Part shown: one piece after another, positions 1 through 11,439 of the stretch | Layout of the letters: every line of letters starts with the position of its first letter | How positions within the stretch are numbered: the stretch's first letter is position 1 | Notes under the pieces: model-generated | Databases searched by the model: none | What the model saw: only the letters and a program-made list of their open reading frames with translations | Told to the model about the DNA's origin: nothing | Source: Sanghuangporus weigelae | Taxonomy: Eukaryota > Basidiomycota > Agaricomycetes > Hymenochaetales > Hymenochaetaceae | NCBI GenBank assembly: GCA_033182465.1 | Contig: CP137327.1 | Location: 682,001 to 746,000 of the forward strand | Reading direction: 5' to 3' | DNA: 64,000 nt | Translations under genes and position numbers: made by a program

Positions 1-3000
1 TTTCGCCACCGAACTATCAAAGCTCTGCAGTGCATAAACTTCCAGATCGTCTGAAGCTCCGATGGTGGACGGGGAGTTGAGTGCTCTTTCAATGATCGGT
101 AGAAGCATTTCGAGCTTCGTCTGATCCGATACACGACTCAGCGACTCCAGTATAAACAGCCGTATAGATAAAGAAGGGCAGCATAGAACATGGGACAGGA
201 GGAAACAAAGTATCCGGCGTCTCTGTCTAGTAACGGACCTCAGGATATAACCGGTGCAAGACATTGAGAAATACGCTCACTTCAAGTCTTTTTTATTCCC
301 TGCTTTTGTTCGAGAAATATGTTCATGGTGAAATAAAACGAGATAATCCGGGTCGTTGACCAAATGATCACGGTAATCGACAAGCAGGTTTAGATACTTT
401 GCTTCGTCGGACCAGTCAATATACTGAAGGCGCGCTGTGGACGAGATTGAGTTTAGGTACACATTCTGAAAATATTACAATACCCACATGAGGCGGGGCC
501 ATAGATTTTGTCATATGCGTAAATGGTCGTAGGCTTTGATCCTGAACTCGATGATGATATGATTGCTATGCACTCCATAGCTCCCCCTCGGACGCGCTTA
601 TCTGATGCCTGGAGACAAGACAGAAGCGAAGGTAAGATGACTTGGAAATCTACAGGGTGTTCGTTCGGCTGGGCACGAAGAAAGGCTGAGCCATGTCGCA
701 AGGCAATATATCTTATTGTTTCCGCATTAACACCTGCGATCGCTGTAGAACACGTCCAGATTCCAGAGAGGAAGAGCAGGGCATCCGGACCGAGTACCTC
801 AAACAGGACACTGTTGGCTTGTATCGCAAGATTGGTGCTGGACACTGCAGAGTTCATGAGAGCATAAGCAGCTCTTTGAAGGAGAACGTAACGGGTGTTA
901 ACCGCCTCGTCTGCACTCTACAGGCGAGAGAAGTCAGATACCAAAGGCATATGATCAAGAACAAAATCGACCTCATTCTCGGAGATGAACCACTCAAGCT
1001 CCCGGACCTGAGGGCGAGGCGTACTAGCAATACGCATCAAAACCATAAACCGAAGGCGCTGCGTCGTTACTCGATTATTTGGCTTCGCTATGACACTCTT
1101 CAAGGAACTTTGTTCATCCAAGACGTCTTCATCGTCTCCTAATCTGTCCATTCCCTCCATACTTGCAGTACTCAAGAACTTGAACGAGGCATCGATCCTG
1201 TCATCTCCGGAAAGACTTGGAAGCAGAGAACGGAGGACCAACAAGCAGAAGAGACGAGTATGTGCGTCACGCTCGTCTGCTATGTTTTCTAGCAACCATG
1301 CCAGAAGTTCTCGGTAATCATTCGAAACTCTGAAATTCTCTGCGTTTTGTTAGCTCGGATTAATGACGAGTCTAAAGTCAACAACTAGACATACCCGCAA
1401 GACGTTTCGTCAACGCGTCATTTGTGTCCACCAGACTGTCAGGGCTTTCGTCAATGGCCTCTTTCGTGCCCTTAAATAGATTATCTTCACCCAAGTGCGA
1501 TTTGCCAACCGCTTCCCAGACAGCTATCGCTGTCTTATTTTGCGGTTTTGTGAATAACGCGTTGGGAAACACTAGAGTGCTTGCAACGCGAATGCCATAC
1601 TCGGGATGTGCTGCAACAAAAGCATTACAGAAAAATTCCAGGTGCGCTCGTAAAACGGAGCGGGACACGGTTTGCTCTGAAACAAAGGTAGCGAGTTTGT
1701 GTAATACCTCTGTAGAGTATGCGACCAACGGTACGAGCACATTCGATTCTGCATAGAGCGCATTAAGTACTGCAGCATCCGTGTCGTATATACGGTCCAG
1801 TAGCGCTTCTTTCAGCGCAGACTTCTCATCGTCATCCACATTATCCGGACCACTAGCAAGTAGACCTGCAATCCGTTTGACCGCGCTAGCTCGCACTGAA
1901 GCATCGGAACTCGACGAGGCAAGGATAATGTCTTGGGGAACCGTTCCTGCGCCCTTCGGCTACAAGTAACAGTCAGGTCCCGCCGAATCAGTTAGAAATA
2001 GATGTAACTCTCACCACAGCAAGATGCAGGAACCTCTGCTGTATGATCGCTTCCTTTCCTTCGTCAGCGGCAGCGAGCTCTTCTGCAGACAACCGAACCA
2101 GATCCGGATGGCGTTGGTAAAGCTCAGTAAGGGCATCGGAGTCAATGTTCTTGATAAGGATTTCCTTCGCCAGGTGCTGAAGAACCAAGCTTGGCGTATT
2201 CTTGGAAGTGATCAACAGGCGCACAACGCCTGCGTGCTCGCCATTCTCCACCAGCCTGCCGAGAGTCGGTAAAAGAAGTTTTTCAGAACCCTTCCAGTCC
2301 AAGCATCTCGTAAGAGCATCTCCAAATTCGCTAGGATCGTGTGAGAAAACGCAATCCATACGATGGTATCACAGGGCATACTTACGACAAAGCAACCAAT
2401 TCATCTACAACACTAGCCGATACGTCTTGTAGCTGCTGCTGGGGGCCAAGGAAGGATATGAGAGCCGTAAGCAGTTGATGTGCACCAATTAGCACAGTAG
2501 CGGAAGCACAATGAACCATGCCTGACAGGATTGTCTTGACCGCGGGTGAAGTAAACGAGCATTTCTGAGAAAGCGCTGAAAGTAAAACAAAGCTTCCGAG
2601 CTGACGAAGATCTCAGTAGGGAGATATTCAGACAAATTCTGCTGTCACTTACGATACTATCTTTACGCAGTCCTTGCGTCATGGACAGTTCGAAAACTTT
2701 GAGAGGCGCCGTCAGAGCCGGAAGAAGGAATGCGAGCAATGGAGCATCCAAATCTCTTCTTTCCGCGCGAGTCACGTATTCCAAAATGGTTGAGACGTTG
2801 AAAGAGATTAGCGTGCGATGAACATTCCTGCCTCCCGAAACGGCCAGTGTTTCGGGCAGCAGAGAGACGACGAAGCGCGTAAACTCTCTGTTCTTCAACA
2901 TCTCTGTCACGAGTGCGCTCCGTTGGACTGCTTTCCCGGATGCCTTATATGCTGTCAAGAACCTCCAAGGTTCCTTTTCGTCAATTGTCAAAATTGAAAC

Positions 3001-3477
3001 CATCTTTGCAAAATGCGGGGATTCGTGGTACGGTAAGAAGACGGTAAGGATGCCTGGAGTGTTGAACTCGTTTATGCGGAAACGTCGAATAAGCCATTCT
3101 AACACTCTTCCTGCCGTGTTCTCTAGTAGACAAGGACCAATGGCTGCTAGACAGGCTTTAATTGCAGCATCGAGTTCTGCTAATTCCTCCTTTGCCAATG
3201 ACGTTCTATCCGTTTCTTTCGCTCGGTGCGAGAAGAGCGTTCGGTACACAAGAGCTTGTTCGTCAAAAGCAGATATAGATGGGTGAATTTGCCTGAGCTG
3301 AGACAGCGCATTTATGGCGAGAGCGTGAATCGTGTCTAGGTCATCTATCTGACCCTTTGTCGACGAAGAGAACAAGTATGACGACGAGGCGAAGTGCTTC
3401 TTGCGTGCTGTCTCTGAGAGTAGAGGGGCATTGAGGGAGACACCTTTTGCGAGCTGGGTCGCAAGCGATGACGGCAT
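1..3477 (-). CDS. UTP10: U3 snoRNP / SSU processome HEAT-repeat protein UTP10 (5' part, truncated by window edge)
   Basis: UTP10/HEATR1 is a very large HEAT-repeat scaffold of the small-subunit processome, needed in the nucleolus for pre-18S rRNA processing and for rDNA transcription. The N-terminus starts at the ATG complementary to 3475-3477 (MPSSLATQLAKGV) and carries the family's hallmark segment EWLIRRFRINEFNT, followed by FLPYHESPHFAKMV. The gene then runs leftward through several exons separated by short introns (for example near 2580-2650 and 2360-2400). Long helical repeats fill the exons at 1988-2359, 1378-1896, 918-1295 and 453-857. The family is usually close to 2,000 residues, so roughly half is present and the 3' end lies outside the window. 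I see no frameshift. Identification rests on the N-terminal block and is confident; exact exon borders are approximate. Confidence 0.93.
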
Positions 3478-3823
3478 GGTAGGTTAACACCAAATCAGAC
3501 CGAGAACTGGAGTGTTCCAGCTTGAAGTGCTTATGCCAGTCAGATTTTGTTACTACTCAAAATTTTGAGTCCGAGCGTCGATCATTCCGCGATCACGTGC
3601 ACCACGCCACACATGCAGGCAAGAAACCGATTGTTCGCGTCTGCAGTGAACTTCGACAAAGGGGCAAAGCTTCCGACTCCACACCTAGAAGCGAACTTAG
3701 AGCACATCGCCTAGCACTCGCGATAGGCACATAAAATCTTGCATAACACCGATCAAAATTGATCAACACAATCCGAAGGACCAGCACTGGATAGCGATTC
3801 AGGGCACGCCTGATCTTGACACC
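3478..3823. promoter_or_regulatory. Shared divergent promoter of UTP10 and the AT-hook-like gene
   Basis: The 346 bp between the UTP10 start codon (minus strand) and the ATG at 3824 (plus strand) hold no ORF worth keeping, so both genes must be driven from here. I see no clear TATA box. The downstream gene has a good initiation context (ACC before the ATG). Confidence 0.5.
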
Positions 3824-5608
3824 ATGAAGGACAAGACACAACAGGAGAAGGAGAAACTCAATATCGAAGAGAGTCGTAAAAAGAGGCTGGGACGTATTGA
3901 GGCGAAGCGCCGTGATCGTGGTGGGATATTCCAGCCACGAGAGGACAATCCCTTACTGGACATCCTCATGTCCCGGGACGTTTCCGGTCGCTCCCCTACC
4001 AAGCCAAGGTCGCAGTCACGGCATCCATCCTCTGGTCGCGATGCTCGTGGTACAGCGCCTAAAGCGAAGAAATCTTCGACATCACAAGGTATTGTCAAGC
4101 GAGAGTCCGTCACCTCAAATGCATCGTCGGCTGTGGCTGCAAAGCGGCGACGAAAGAGCAAGGCACCTCCTAGCATTCAAGAAGACTCAGATGATGAGAT
4201 AACTCTGAAAGGGAAGATGAAGTGTGCGTTTTTTGCACTTTTTGTTCATGTCTTATTTAGTCGATTCTAATGCAAGCTCGTAGTTTCGGGTGTTCCAAGA
4301 AATTCTTCAAAACGATCAGAAAATAGTAAGGGAAAATCACCAGGCAAGTATAATATTTCCGTGAGCTATTAGACTTATCCATCTCACTTATGTCTCAGCC
4401 CCCTCATCAAAACGCCCACGAGAGGCGGAGAACAACGAAGATACCGATAGTGCCGATCTACCATCTCCTCCAAAGCGCCTGAAGAAGTCTAGCGTATCCA
4501 AGATTTCTACTTCCACTTCCGCCTCAAAGATGGCCGAGTCATCTCGTAAATCACCTTCGAACTCCAAAGCACGACCAAAGGTGAAAGGCAAGGTCTCATC
4601 GATGATTACGGACGATGCGGAAGATGAGGAGACGCCCAGAAAAGCTACTCACTCTCCAGTCAAAAAGGAGCGAGGGAGACCGAAAAAGGTCACCGCCTCG
4701 ACGAGCAAAGAGGACGATCCAGATACAGTCAAAGTTCGGTCCGCGTCTACTTCCAAACCCAAACGTCCTCCTAAAGCAGAAAAGGCAAAATCATCGACAA
4801 AACCAGTTGTAGCCACGTTGACTACCCAGACGAAAAAAATATTGGCGACTGCTTCCAGTGAGGAGGCGCTTGCAGCGGCATTGAATATCGGTTTCGATAA
4901 AGTTAGAGGGAAACGAAAGAAGAAAGCTGATCCAGAGCCCGAACCAGAATCCAAGGAGGAGACGCATTATCGTACAAAGGTACCTAAGCCACGACTCGAT
5001 ACTGTCTTTGAAGATGACGAAGAAGGCGAGGCGCTAGATGACGAAGGCGATGATGCAGAGACAGTCTTCTCGGAACAGAACTTGTCGCACATATCCTCAA
5101 CTCCAAAGCCGAACATGGCGAAAGTTAGTGGGAGGCGGAAAGGAAAGCTGAAAGCTGACGAGGATACTGTTGGTTTGGAGACCCTACCTGAAGCTGTAGA
5201 TGTTGTTCCGAGTAAAACGAAGAGTAAGGGGAAGACAGGAGCACGAACCAAGCCGACTTCGAGCGAAGCCACAGAGCAAAAGCAGTCGTCCACCGCAAGA
5301 CGAAAACCTAAAAGTTCCTCGTAAGTCACCGGATTATTTTGCCCTGCTTTTCATCGCTATCTGCTTCCCTTCTGCATCTTCGGAATCATTAGGATTTACT
5401 GACACGTAACTTTCCTCGCAGTGCTTCAACCGAGCGAATGTCCAAGCCGACTTCAGAATCAAAATCGACTCGACAGTCGAAACCGAAAGCCAAACACCCG
5501 TCCTTAGCGATGCAGAAATCGAGGATCGCCAACCTTCCCATGATACAGTTGGGTTCGCCTCTCAAAGCTGCCGACAACGAAGACGATGAGATCGATTTCC
5601 TGTCATGA
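3824..5608 (+). CDS. Basic/acidic, AT-hook-like nuclear protein of unknown function
   Basis: I do not recognise the family. Four exons fit the reading frame: about 3824-4223, 4284-4347, 4399-5320 and 5422-5608. The N-terminus is charged and helical (KEKLNIEESRKKRLGRIEAK) and leads into a compact motif, RGGIFQPREDNPLLDILMSR, the most likely conserved element. The rest is low-complexity Lys/Arg/Ser with Asp/Glu runs, several basic NLS-like clusters (AAKRRRKSK, PKRLKK) and one AT-hook-like core, RGRPKK. The C-terminus ends in an acidic tail, DEDDEIDFLS-like. Composition suggests a nuclear, DNA- or chromatin-associated, largely disordered protein; that is inference. It shares its promoter with UTP10. 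Confidence 0.7.
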
Positions 5609-6621
5609 TTTCCCGAAGTTGTTGTCAAACCGCGTTTTGCAGCCTGGATCTGTGTTGTACAAGTGACAACCTTTACTCCATCTGCGCACACGCCGATAAA
5701 CCATATCGCATCACCTCCACTATGACGCACTTGCTCTTTGCTTCGAACGAATACTAGATGGCCTATGCGTAAGATGTACTGTCACACTGCATTTGTGTTC
5801 ATTGAGTACAAGGAAGATGGAACATTCGTGGTTAAGAGATATCTTGGCGCCTTTGCTCAGGAGTGGGCCAAGCATTGAAACTGTGAAGTCACAAAGTAGG
5901 ATGGCGCTAATGTGATTGTATCAAAATTCCAACAGAGGACAGGATACGAAAGTGTGGACAGGCAAACTGCAACACAACCAAGGGAGGGATGTATTCGGGA
6001 CGGAGATACGTGGTTCGATTCGATTAGAGAACGGTCGTACAAAAACCACTATGATGACACGGGAAAGACCACACCAAAGACGGTGCCACGACAACCAACA
6101 ACAGGAATATTCACTATCGACGGACTGCCACAAAGGACGAACTCCGTCTCAGCAGGCAAAGTTGATTTGAGCAATGCAAGGGGATCCGAGACCAGCTATA
6201 ATGTCGTCCGACTTTCTAACAGATTAGGATTGGCCTTTAGTGACGAACTTTGAAGCGACATCATTTTCATCATTTCATCAAAGGACCTCTTGTCTTCATT
6301 TGTTTCGATCCTGAAGCCTGTCTTTCACTTTTCAACTGATTCAGTTCGTATTTCTTTGCACAGTGGAATGTTCAACGCGTAATTTGGTCCAATCTTCATT
6401 CATGCCTTCGCTAGTCCTATTCTGTTTCGGGCACTGGACTTATCGGCAAAGTATTCCTGTCTGTGTCCGGTATTGTTGACATTATTGAGTGCATTGTGGG
6501 GTTTGATGAATTCATCGCGCTGGCTTAATGGAGTATTTTACAATTGACTCGGGCGAGAGCAACGGATATTCTAGGCAGTGGCAAGTGCATAGTATCAAAA
6601 TGGAGGTGACTAGTACCAAGG
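5609..6621. other. Intergenic stretch, nothing recognised
   Basis: About 1 kb. The only sizeable open frame (5912-6253, plus) begins with GTG, has no internal ATG and shows no motif; I do not consider it a gene. Confidence 0.5.
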
Positions 6622-6629
6622 TATAAAAA
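6622..6629 (+). promoter_or_regulatory. TATA box
   Basis: TATAAAAA, 86 bp before an ATG whose leader is A/C-rich and G-poor, as in many highly expressed fungal genes. Confidence 0.45.
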
Positions 6630-6714
6630 CTCGAGAAATTCCAACTTTTCTAAAACACCAACAAGTCGAAGTCAACCTTCTCCAGAACAACACAACTACG
6701 CATCGTTTCAAGCC

Positions 6715-6942
6715 ATGTCCAGCCCATCCGAGAAGGAAAACTCAGGTAGCAGGAAGGGATCCCGAGCGTCTGATATCAGGCCTCCTCAGTACGGCCAAGA
6801 ACCGTCATAAGTCAAAGAGGTCAGAAGCAGGCATGAACACGGTCATAGGAACAAGAGCGCCGACGTATGTAAGGACTCGTACCACGCCAAGACGAATGAT
6901 AGTTACGCGTGGGGCGACGAGGAGGAAGGAGCTGCGCAGTAG
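6715..6942 (+). CDS. Possible tiny protein gene (in-frame stop, or one 60-bp intron)
   Basis: An ATG at 6715 opens a 31-codon frame (MSSPSEKENSGSRKGSRAS...) that ends in TAA at 6808-6810. The same frame stays open for another 43 codons to TAG at 6940-6942. A GT at 6789 and an AG at 6847-6848 bound exactly 60 bp, so splicing would remove the stop and give a hydrophilic 55-residue protein ending in WGDEEEGAAQ. The upstream TATA box and A/C-rich leader support transcription. No family is recognised. The alternatives are a pseudogene or a non-coding transcript. Confidence 0.3.
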
Positions 6943-7382
6943 ACAATATACTTTGCTCACAGAGGCAGGAAGCAGTTAGACCTTGAGCTTTACTGTTGTC
7001 ACTAAAAATCCAGTTTCCTGTTGCCGCTGGAAGTCTGCAAATTAGACTGTTCTGTGCCTACTAGAACCCATTTACACAAATAGCATCCACGGCTGGCAGT
7101 AATAGCAAGAGAACATCATCACGGCGTACCTGAGTTTCTTCATGGAAAGCACGATTTTGCGCGTTGGAGTTCGTTCAACATCAACAACTGTTATCTATGT
7201 TTGTAAGGCGTGCGAATGTAGAGAAAAAGAAAACTGAAGGAAGGTGAACGGATAGCAAGGACGAAATAAAGAATATATGCAGCTTGAATAAATCATCGGA
7301 TACGAAGACATCCATGGCACGTAGAACACGAAAGAAAAGAGCCACACCAATGTCAGTCCTATTAACTCTTAATTAATTAATA
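6943..7382. other. Intergenic stretch, nothing recognised
   Basis: About 440 bp of A/T-leaning sequence downstream of SET2 and of the possible tiny gene; it probably holds 3' UTRs. Confidence 0.4.
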
Positions 7383-10300
7383 CTATAAATCCGTAGGAAT
7401 AGATGAGGATGGTCCAGGCGCTTGATCCCAGCGAGACTTCAAAGGAGAAGATGATGGAGTCGGAGTTGTCGAACTCCCAAAGCTCCTCCTGCTCATACCC
7501 CCACTTCTCACCCCACCCATCTGCACGTCCCCATCTGCGTCTAGATCTGCAGCATCGACAGAAACGTCCCGTCCGACGACGATGACGGCCGGCCCCGGCC
7601 CTCTACCTGTTAAATCCGAAGCGGGCGAAGGGTCGCCGGATTTCTCTTCTTCCTCATCTTCTAGTCCCCCGTCTTCCAGTTCATTGTCGTCTGGACCAAG
7701 ATCAAGAGCATCTTCAACACTCATCATCGGTTCATGATCCCGATCGCGTTCCGCATCTTTGCCCGTCGACCCAGAACCAGAACCACTTGGCCGAGAGCTT
7801 GTATGTGAACTCGAAGGATTGCCGTCCGAATTCTGCTTCTCCAACCGCCGCAGAAGTTTCGCAATGTACTCCTTCGCGAACTTCTTGATCTTGATTACCT
7901 TCTCTTCCGAAAGCGCATCGAGCTTCCCCTGCTGATATGAATGCGATCTCTTCTCTTTCTCCGTGATTATGCATGTTAGCTATTATAGACCGGATCAGTT
8001 AACCTCGATAAATCAACATAAGTAACAGGTCAGAGGAATTGGGCGCACCTCTTTCGCCTTCTTCTTGAATGTGTCGTGGTCTAGCTGGTCCTTGTGTTTC
8101 GACAGGCACTTGACAACGATCTGACCAACAAGTTTCTGCAACCTCTTCTCCTTCAGCGATTCCCTCTCCTCGGGTGTCATATTCCGCTTATGCGCTTTCT
8201 CCTTCTCCTTTGCTCGCTTAGCCCTTCTCTCTACTTCCTCTTTCTCCTTCTGCTCCTTTTCAGCGGCAATCCGCGCCTCTTCACGCTTCTTCTCCTCCGC
8301 CTTCCGTACGGCGTCAGCGATGATCTCATTTGGATCCTTCCTGTCATACAGCACAAACGGACGCGGCGCAGCAGTAGACAAAGCTTTCTGCTCGGCTTCC
8401 TTCTGCTCCTTCAACTTTTCCTTCACCTGTTGTGGATCTACATTGAGGAGCTGCCACCAATACTTCTTCGCTTCCACTTCCACTTCCACTTCCACTTTCT
8501 CTTCTTTCGCCTTCGAATTGTTTTTGGAGACGGGAAACATATGCCTTACTCTTGGGGGCTCACAGCGCCTCCTCCCAAGAGGTTTGATCTGGGCCGCTGG
8601 GGAGACGCGCTCTTCGAGTCTGCCATTCAGCATTTGTTTTACTTTCTTATAAGATGGCTGCTCCTCGAAAGTGATCACTTCGGCCGGTGTACTTGGCGTA
8701 CTCGCCTCTTCTCCGTCCTAAACGTGTGTTTTGTTAAGAACGTGCGATGCAAAAGAGCAGATAGAGCATGAATACGCACGCCTTTGAGTCGTTTAGGTAT
8801 ACGGTAACCCGTCTCGAGAGACGCCCAGTGTTCGAGTAACTGATACGGGCATAATCATTAGAAGAATGTAAAAGGTGGTTTTGCATCACGAGACAACATG
8901 CCTTCTTCGCCAACGAGCTGACAGTCTCACTTTCATGATTCGCTAACTCGCCGACGGGTTCCTCGATCTTGGAATCTTCGACCTTGTTCCGTTGTAACAA
9001 TGGCCAGGTTAGCAGAAACTCCATGACCTGCGTGATATCGCAGCCCAATATATCAGATCGGTACTCCAATAGCTAAATGCGAAGCTGATACGCACAATAG
9101 TGCAAATTTCAATATCTGAAAGATAATCCTTGAGAATATTGCACATGAGACTATATCCACGCAAACGCATTATTTGTCGTAGCGCAGGCTGGTCATCCGT
9201 CATCTGTGACATCTCATTGTCAGTAGAATGTTACAGGTGCTCGACTCACAAATAAAGTTTCACCTTAATACGGGAGAGTAACTTGAGCAGAACCTTCCTG
9301 CTCTGCGTCTGGCGGATCGCCTGGATGACCTTAGGTATATCCTTCTCAATGAGTGGTTTAAGGATGGGCACGTAATCCTCGTCAAGCTTCTTGCCCTTCT
9401 TCTTCTTGGTTCCCTTGAGACCGTACATCTCAACTTCTTCGCTAATGCCCAGTGCTGTGAAGATAGCAAGAGATTAGCGCATACTGCCTCTTTCTGTTCT
9501 TAGTTTGGGATACATACCATCGAGGTAAAGGTCATCCATCGCTGCAACATCGGTCTGTGTCTTTCCGCCAAGGAAGCCGACACAGTTAGGTTCACCGCAG
9601 TAGCACGGTTGTGCATCGTGCCTGCAACATTCTTGCTCAGCCCGATCATTCAGCAAACAACAGAAGGATAGGTGCAATACAAACCCGTAACGATCCACAT
9701 TGTAATTAAATGTCAGCTCCTCGTCCTTCTTGATATTCCTCTTTGCGTATATCCCCATGCGTACATGTTGTCCGACGGTCCATTTCGCAACATAACAATT
9801 CGGGTTACAACTGTGGTTTGCGAACCGGCCAATCCCGCCTCTTTTTGTGGCATCGATGTACTACCCGCGGAAAGGGAGGAAACGATAGAGATATGGGAAT
9901 AAGCATGATGGCAAAAAGAAGAATGAGACAAAAAAGGCATACCTCGTCTTTTTGCAACATCATGAAGTAGAAATGCCGGATACCTTCGTCTGCGTATGCA
10001 CGCATACGCTTCTTGAACGACGGATGATTAACGACATCGCCGATGTACTCGTAGATAAAGGCATCCCTGTACAGATGTTAGTCCCATCACATAGAACCAG
10101 GCATCAAGCCACATATCGAAAATGCTGCTATGTACTGACTTTTGAATATCTGAGCCTGCACGTAAACCAAAACCCTTTTTCTCCGTTAAGACGATCTCGA
10201 TGTTGGCATAATCCTTGCGCTGCATCCTGAAGAAGATAACGATACATATTGGCTACCCCGTTGGCGGAGTGAAAGGCAAGAGCGTGAAAGCGAAAAGACG

Positions 10301-10990
10301 TACCGTTGGTTCTTGCAGTACCCTCGACATCGACAATCGTCCTCGAGACATTCGACCTGCGTCAGTCGATTGATGCAGTCCGAGCCATGCCCGCAAGCCA
10401 TGTCGGGGTCATCTCGACCTGTGATACATCACAGTTCAGTCATACGCTCCTTGTACTCTAACTAACTACGTTTATCTGTGTCTCTTTCTCATCGACTGAG
10501 GGGCAGAGACGACATAACTGATGAATGAAGGGGAAAAAGACTGACCTGGTACGAATGTACAATCACACGTCATACTTTCGAGCTCTTCGCGCGAGAGACC
10601 GAGTGTAGAATACTGGTAATAATTCTCCTCTAGCTCAACGAACGTCTTCGTCGCCTCCCTCTCCGCTCGCGGCAAGTCGCCAATGAGTTGTGGGCCTGGT
10701 TTCGAGGCGGCATTCCCATTCCCGTTTGTCTTTGACGTTGACCCCCGAACGGGCGTCGACGACGAGCGAGAAGGCGTCCCCTTCTTTGACGGCGATCCAT
10801 TGCGAGAGGGCTTGGAGTCCAGAGCGGGTGCAGGCGAAGGGGAGGGTTTCACGCTCGTCCCTCCGTCTGTCAGCGACGGCGTGGGAGGCACAGACACAGA
10901 TGGTGAGCGCTTGGGCTTGACGTCCGACTCAGAGTCGTCCATGTCGACATCTGTCTCTTCGATCTTAGGCATTACATCGTTTGCGGCCAT
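7383..10990 (-). CDS. SET2: Histone H3 lysine-36 methyltransferase SET2
   Basis: SET2 methylates H3K36 co-transcriptionally while bound to elongating RNA polymerase II. Reading leftward from the ATG at 10988-10990 ([14 protein letters not shown]), a Ser/Pro-rich disordered head is followed by a Cys-rich AWS region ([11 protein letters not shown]...[11 protein letters not shown]). The SET domain follows, with the cofactor/catalytic block [12 protein letters not shown] near 9820 and the FNYNVDRYG tyrosine segment, then post-[18 protein letters not shown] helical middle region ([17 protein letters not shown]) precedes a long Lys/Glu coiled coil, an SRI-type helical domain that binds the Pol II CTD (about 8050-7850), and an acidic/Ser tail. 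Many short introns interrupt it. The 11-kb ORF extends upstream of this Met, but MAAND is the better start. I could not see a WW domain. Confidence 0.93.
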
Positions 10991-11439
10991 GTTGGGAAGC
11001 AGATTTGGGCCAAGGTTCAGTTCGCTTGGGAGATACGAGAGGAAGCCTTGTGGTTGCCGGGTATGGTCACAGTAGCTTAGAGTGAACACTACGACTAGCA
11101 CTAGTAGCCACCACTACACTTCTTGAACAGTGCGCGCAGCAGTTTTGAAAAGACAGATGCCCTATGGCATGTAGAGCCTCTAGCACTGTAAAATATAATA
11201 TAAAATAAATGTTAGAAAAATCGTGATAATATTATTTTTGAAATCTTACGTTCACGGTTCAGGTTCAAGTCACGGCCAACCGCACTGCTCTCGATTTTGA
11301 TTTCGAGAAAGTATGCTACCTTGATTGGTCGATCCCTTCGCTCTCGTTCTTTTATCCATCCAAAACCGGATCCCCTCAAATTTTGTCCTCTTCACTCAAC
11401 ATATTCGAGTGAAGACAACTGACGAGGAACAAAAGAGCG
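10991..11439. promoter_or_regulatory. Divergent intergenic promoter region of SET2 and RPA49
   Basis: About 450 bp between two divergent start codons. It contains an A/T-rich core (around 11190-11250). No specific factor site can be named. Confidence 0.45.

Noticed and set aside
5912-6253. 113-codon plus-strand ORF
   Set aside because: It starts with GTG, contains no ATG, and has no motif or promoter.
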